From Liolophura sinensis (Eukaryota; Mollusca; Polyplacophora; Chitonida; Chitonidae), in NCBI RefSeq assembly GCF_032854445.1, contig NC_088295.1, forward strand, positions 30,436,470 through 30,500,469: 64,000 nt of DNA, written 5' to 3'. The first letter of the stretch is position 1. Every line of letters begins with the position of its first letter. The notes below the pieces were generated by a model. The model saw only the letters and a list, made by a program, of their open reading frames with translations, was not told where the DNA came from and did not search any database. Shown here in pieces: positions 63,003 to 64,000 of the stretch. A program made the position numbers and the translations under genes.

Positions 63003-64000
63003 GTATTTAAACATCTGATTTCATTTCCCTGACACCAAGCTACAAGGGCCAACAGACACATGGTTCTAGTTACATTTCATCCTAATTTATATTGAATTGA
63101 CTAATAACGAGATATAGCTAAACACACCACAAACTTCACGTTTTAAAATCGTGCCTCAGGATAAGTCAGATATGAAAACCTTGGACTGGCAACCCTGGTA
63201 CTTTCATGGCCTAAGCCGTACTTCTTAAAGCGCATGTGCTGCTCCATACGCATCACTGTCACCATTAGACAAATTTGACCCTTGCCACCTTGCGACGCAA
63301 GTACAATATTGTTTAGGCTCATCACGTACTGGTTTCCTTGCGTGGAACTATTTAATCAGCATTCATCAATAAAATTGCTTAGTTAGAATCATGTTACTGG
63401 ACATACTTTAGAAATTGCGTGTGTTTCAAGTATTAATGGATACAAAGATTAAGATACAGTGATTGTAATTTCTACATCACTTCCTGTCTCATCACCGAGA
63501 CCTTGGACTGGACAAAATTTCTCTACAAAAGGACCTGGTATAGTAAGGCGGGAAGTCGTCCCCAGTGCAAGAAATGGGCTACCTCAAGAAGCGAAACTGG
63601 CTATAGCCGACCTAGACGACCACGTGCTGTTCTCAAGGATTCTCGTATGATTTCGCCATCCGTTTCCAAACGTTACGTAATACCATAGGGCCTACCTTAT
63701 ACCATACCTTAACAATTATCCATTATAGTTCATGATAACACTTATTTAACGTAAAACGTCCTACATCTTTACTCACACAAAAGTATGCTTCCGAAGAAAA
63801 AAAATAAGCACAAAGGTACGAACTCTTGCTAAAGATGCGACCTATTCTCCACAGTGAGTTCGTTAGTTCACTGTACTATGATGAAGACTTCCTTCTATGA
63901 CACAATATGGATTTTAAACTAGCCAAAATATGGCCAAACTGATCACATTATAAAGTTTATACTTTACTGATGAAGTCAAACTTTAACCAAAACGAAACTT
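63003..64000. other. Intron or 3' flank of the SH2 gene
   Basis: After the donor at 63003 no exon carrying the rest of the SH2 domain was found. A frame of about 60 codons near 63500 has no recognisable match. Confidence 0.4.

Noticed and set aside
63459-63688. Next coding exon of the SH2 gene
   Set aside because: Neither overlapping frame reads like the C-terminal half of an SH2 domain, and no matching acceptor phase was found.

Overview
The window is animal nuclear DNA, most likely from a mollusc or another lophotrochozoan. It is AT-rich and full of introns. It is littered with tRNA-headed SINEs whose 3' ends read like 'acggcgtaaaacaccaatcaaat' followed by (aaat)n, a repeat style I associate with molluscan genomes; the species cannot be named from sequence alone. 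There are no operons. Genes are assembled here from exons by protein similarity, splice sites and phase. I found no retrovirus, LTR element or Polinton.

Layout. 1-10.4 kb: repeats (AT microsatellites, a TIR element, SINEs, a TCGT-rich transposon-like block), a decayed sialate O-acetylesterase (SIAE)-like exon pair at 3.67-4.37 kb and a 5'-truncated LINE at 9.3-10.2 kb. 10.4-14.4 kb (-): a three-exon type-B carboxylesterase/cholinesterase-like gene with a complete Ser-Glu-His triad and a C-terminal membrane anchor. 17.6-26.4 kb (-): an SIAE-like gene in eight recognisable exons, with two one-base frame discrepancies, a missing C-terminal exon, a recent internal duplication carrying part of an exon, and an older broken copy of its second exon downstream. 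30.1-42.0 kb (-): a ten-exon gene joining a coiled-coil-like N-terminus, a protein kinase domain with all catalytic motifs, and a C-terminal Nudix-like region. 42.6-46.5 kb and 47.2-52.8 kb: two large tandem arrays. 54.5-63.0 kb (+): an SH2-domain gene that probably runs past the right edge.

The most unusual feature is the kinase intron between the HRD exon and the DFG exon. Both of its ends have become minisatellites built from the splice junctions themselves. At the donor end, a 71/65-bp unit carrying the catalytic-loop codons plus the GT donor is repeated five more times. At the acceptor end, about 1.26 kb consists of roughly 30-bp units that repeat the AG acceptor plus the first codons of the DFG exon. 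The intron therefore holds many candidate splice sites of each kind inside an active-looking kinase.

Small frame discrepancies at short homopolymers occur in the SIAE gene, in its decayed relative and in the kinase gene. Assembly error and real decay cannot be separated from sequence alone. The many short or repetitive open frames, including one of 515 codons in the 69-bp array, are treated as by-products of repeats.
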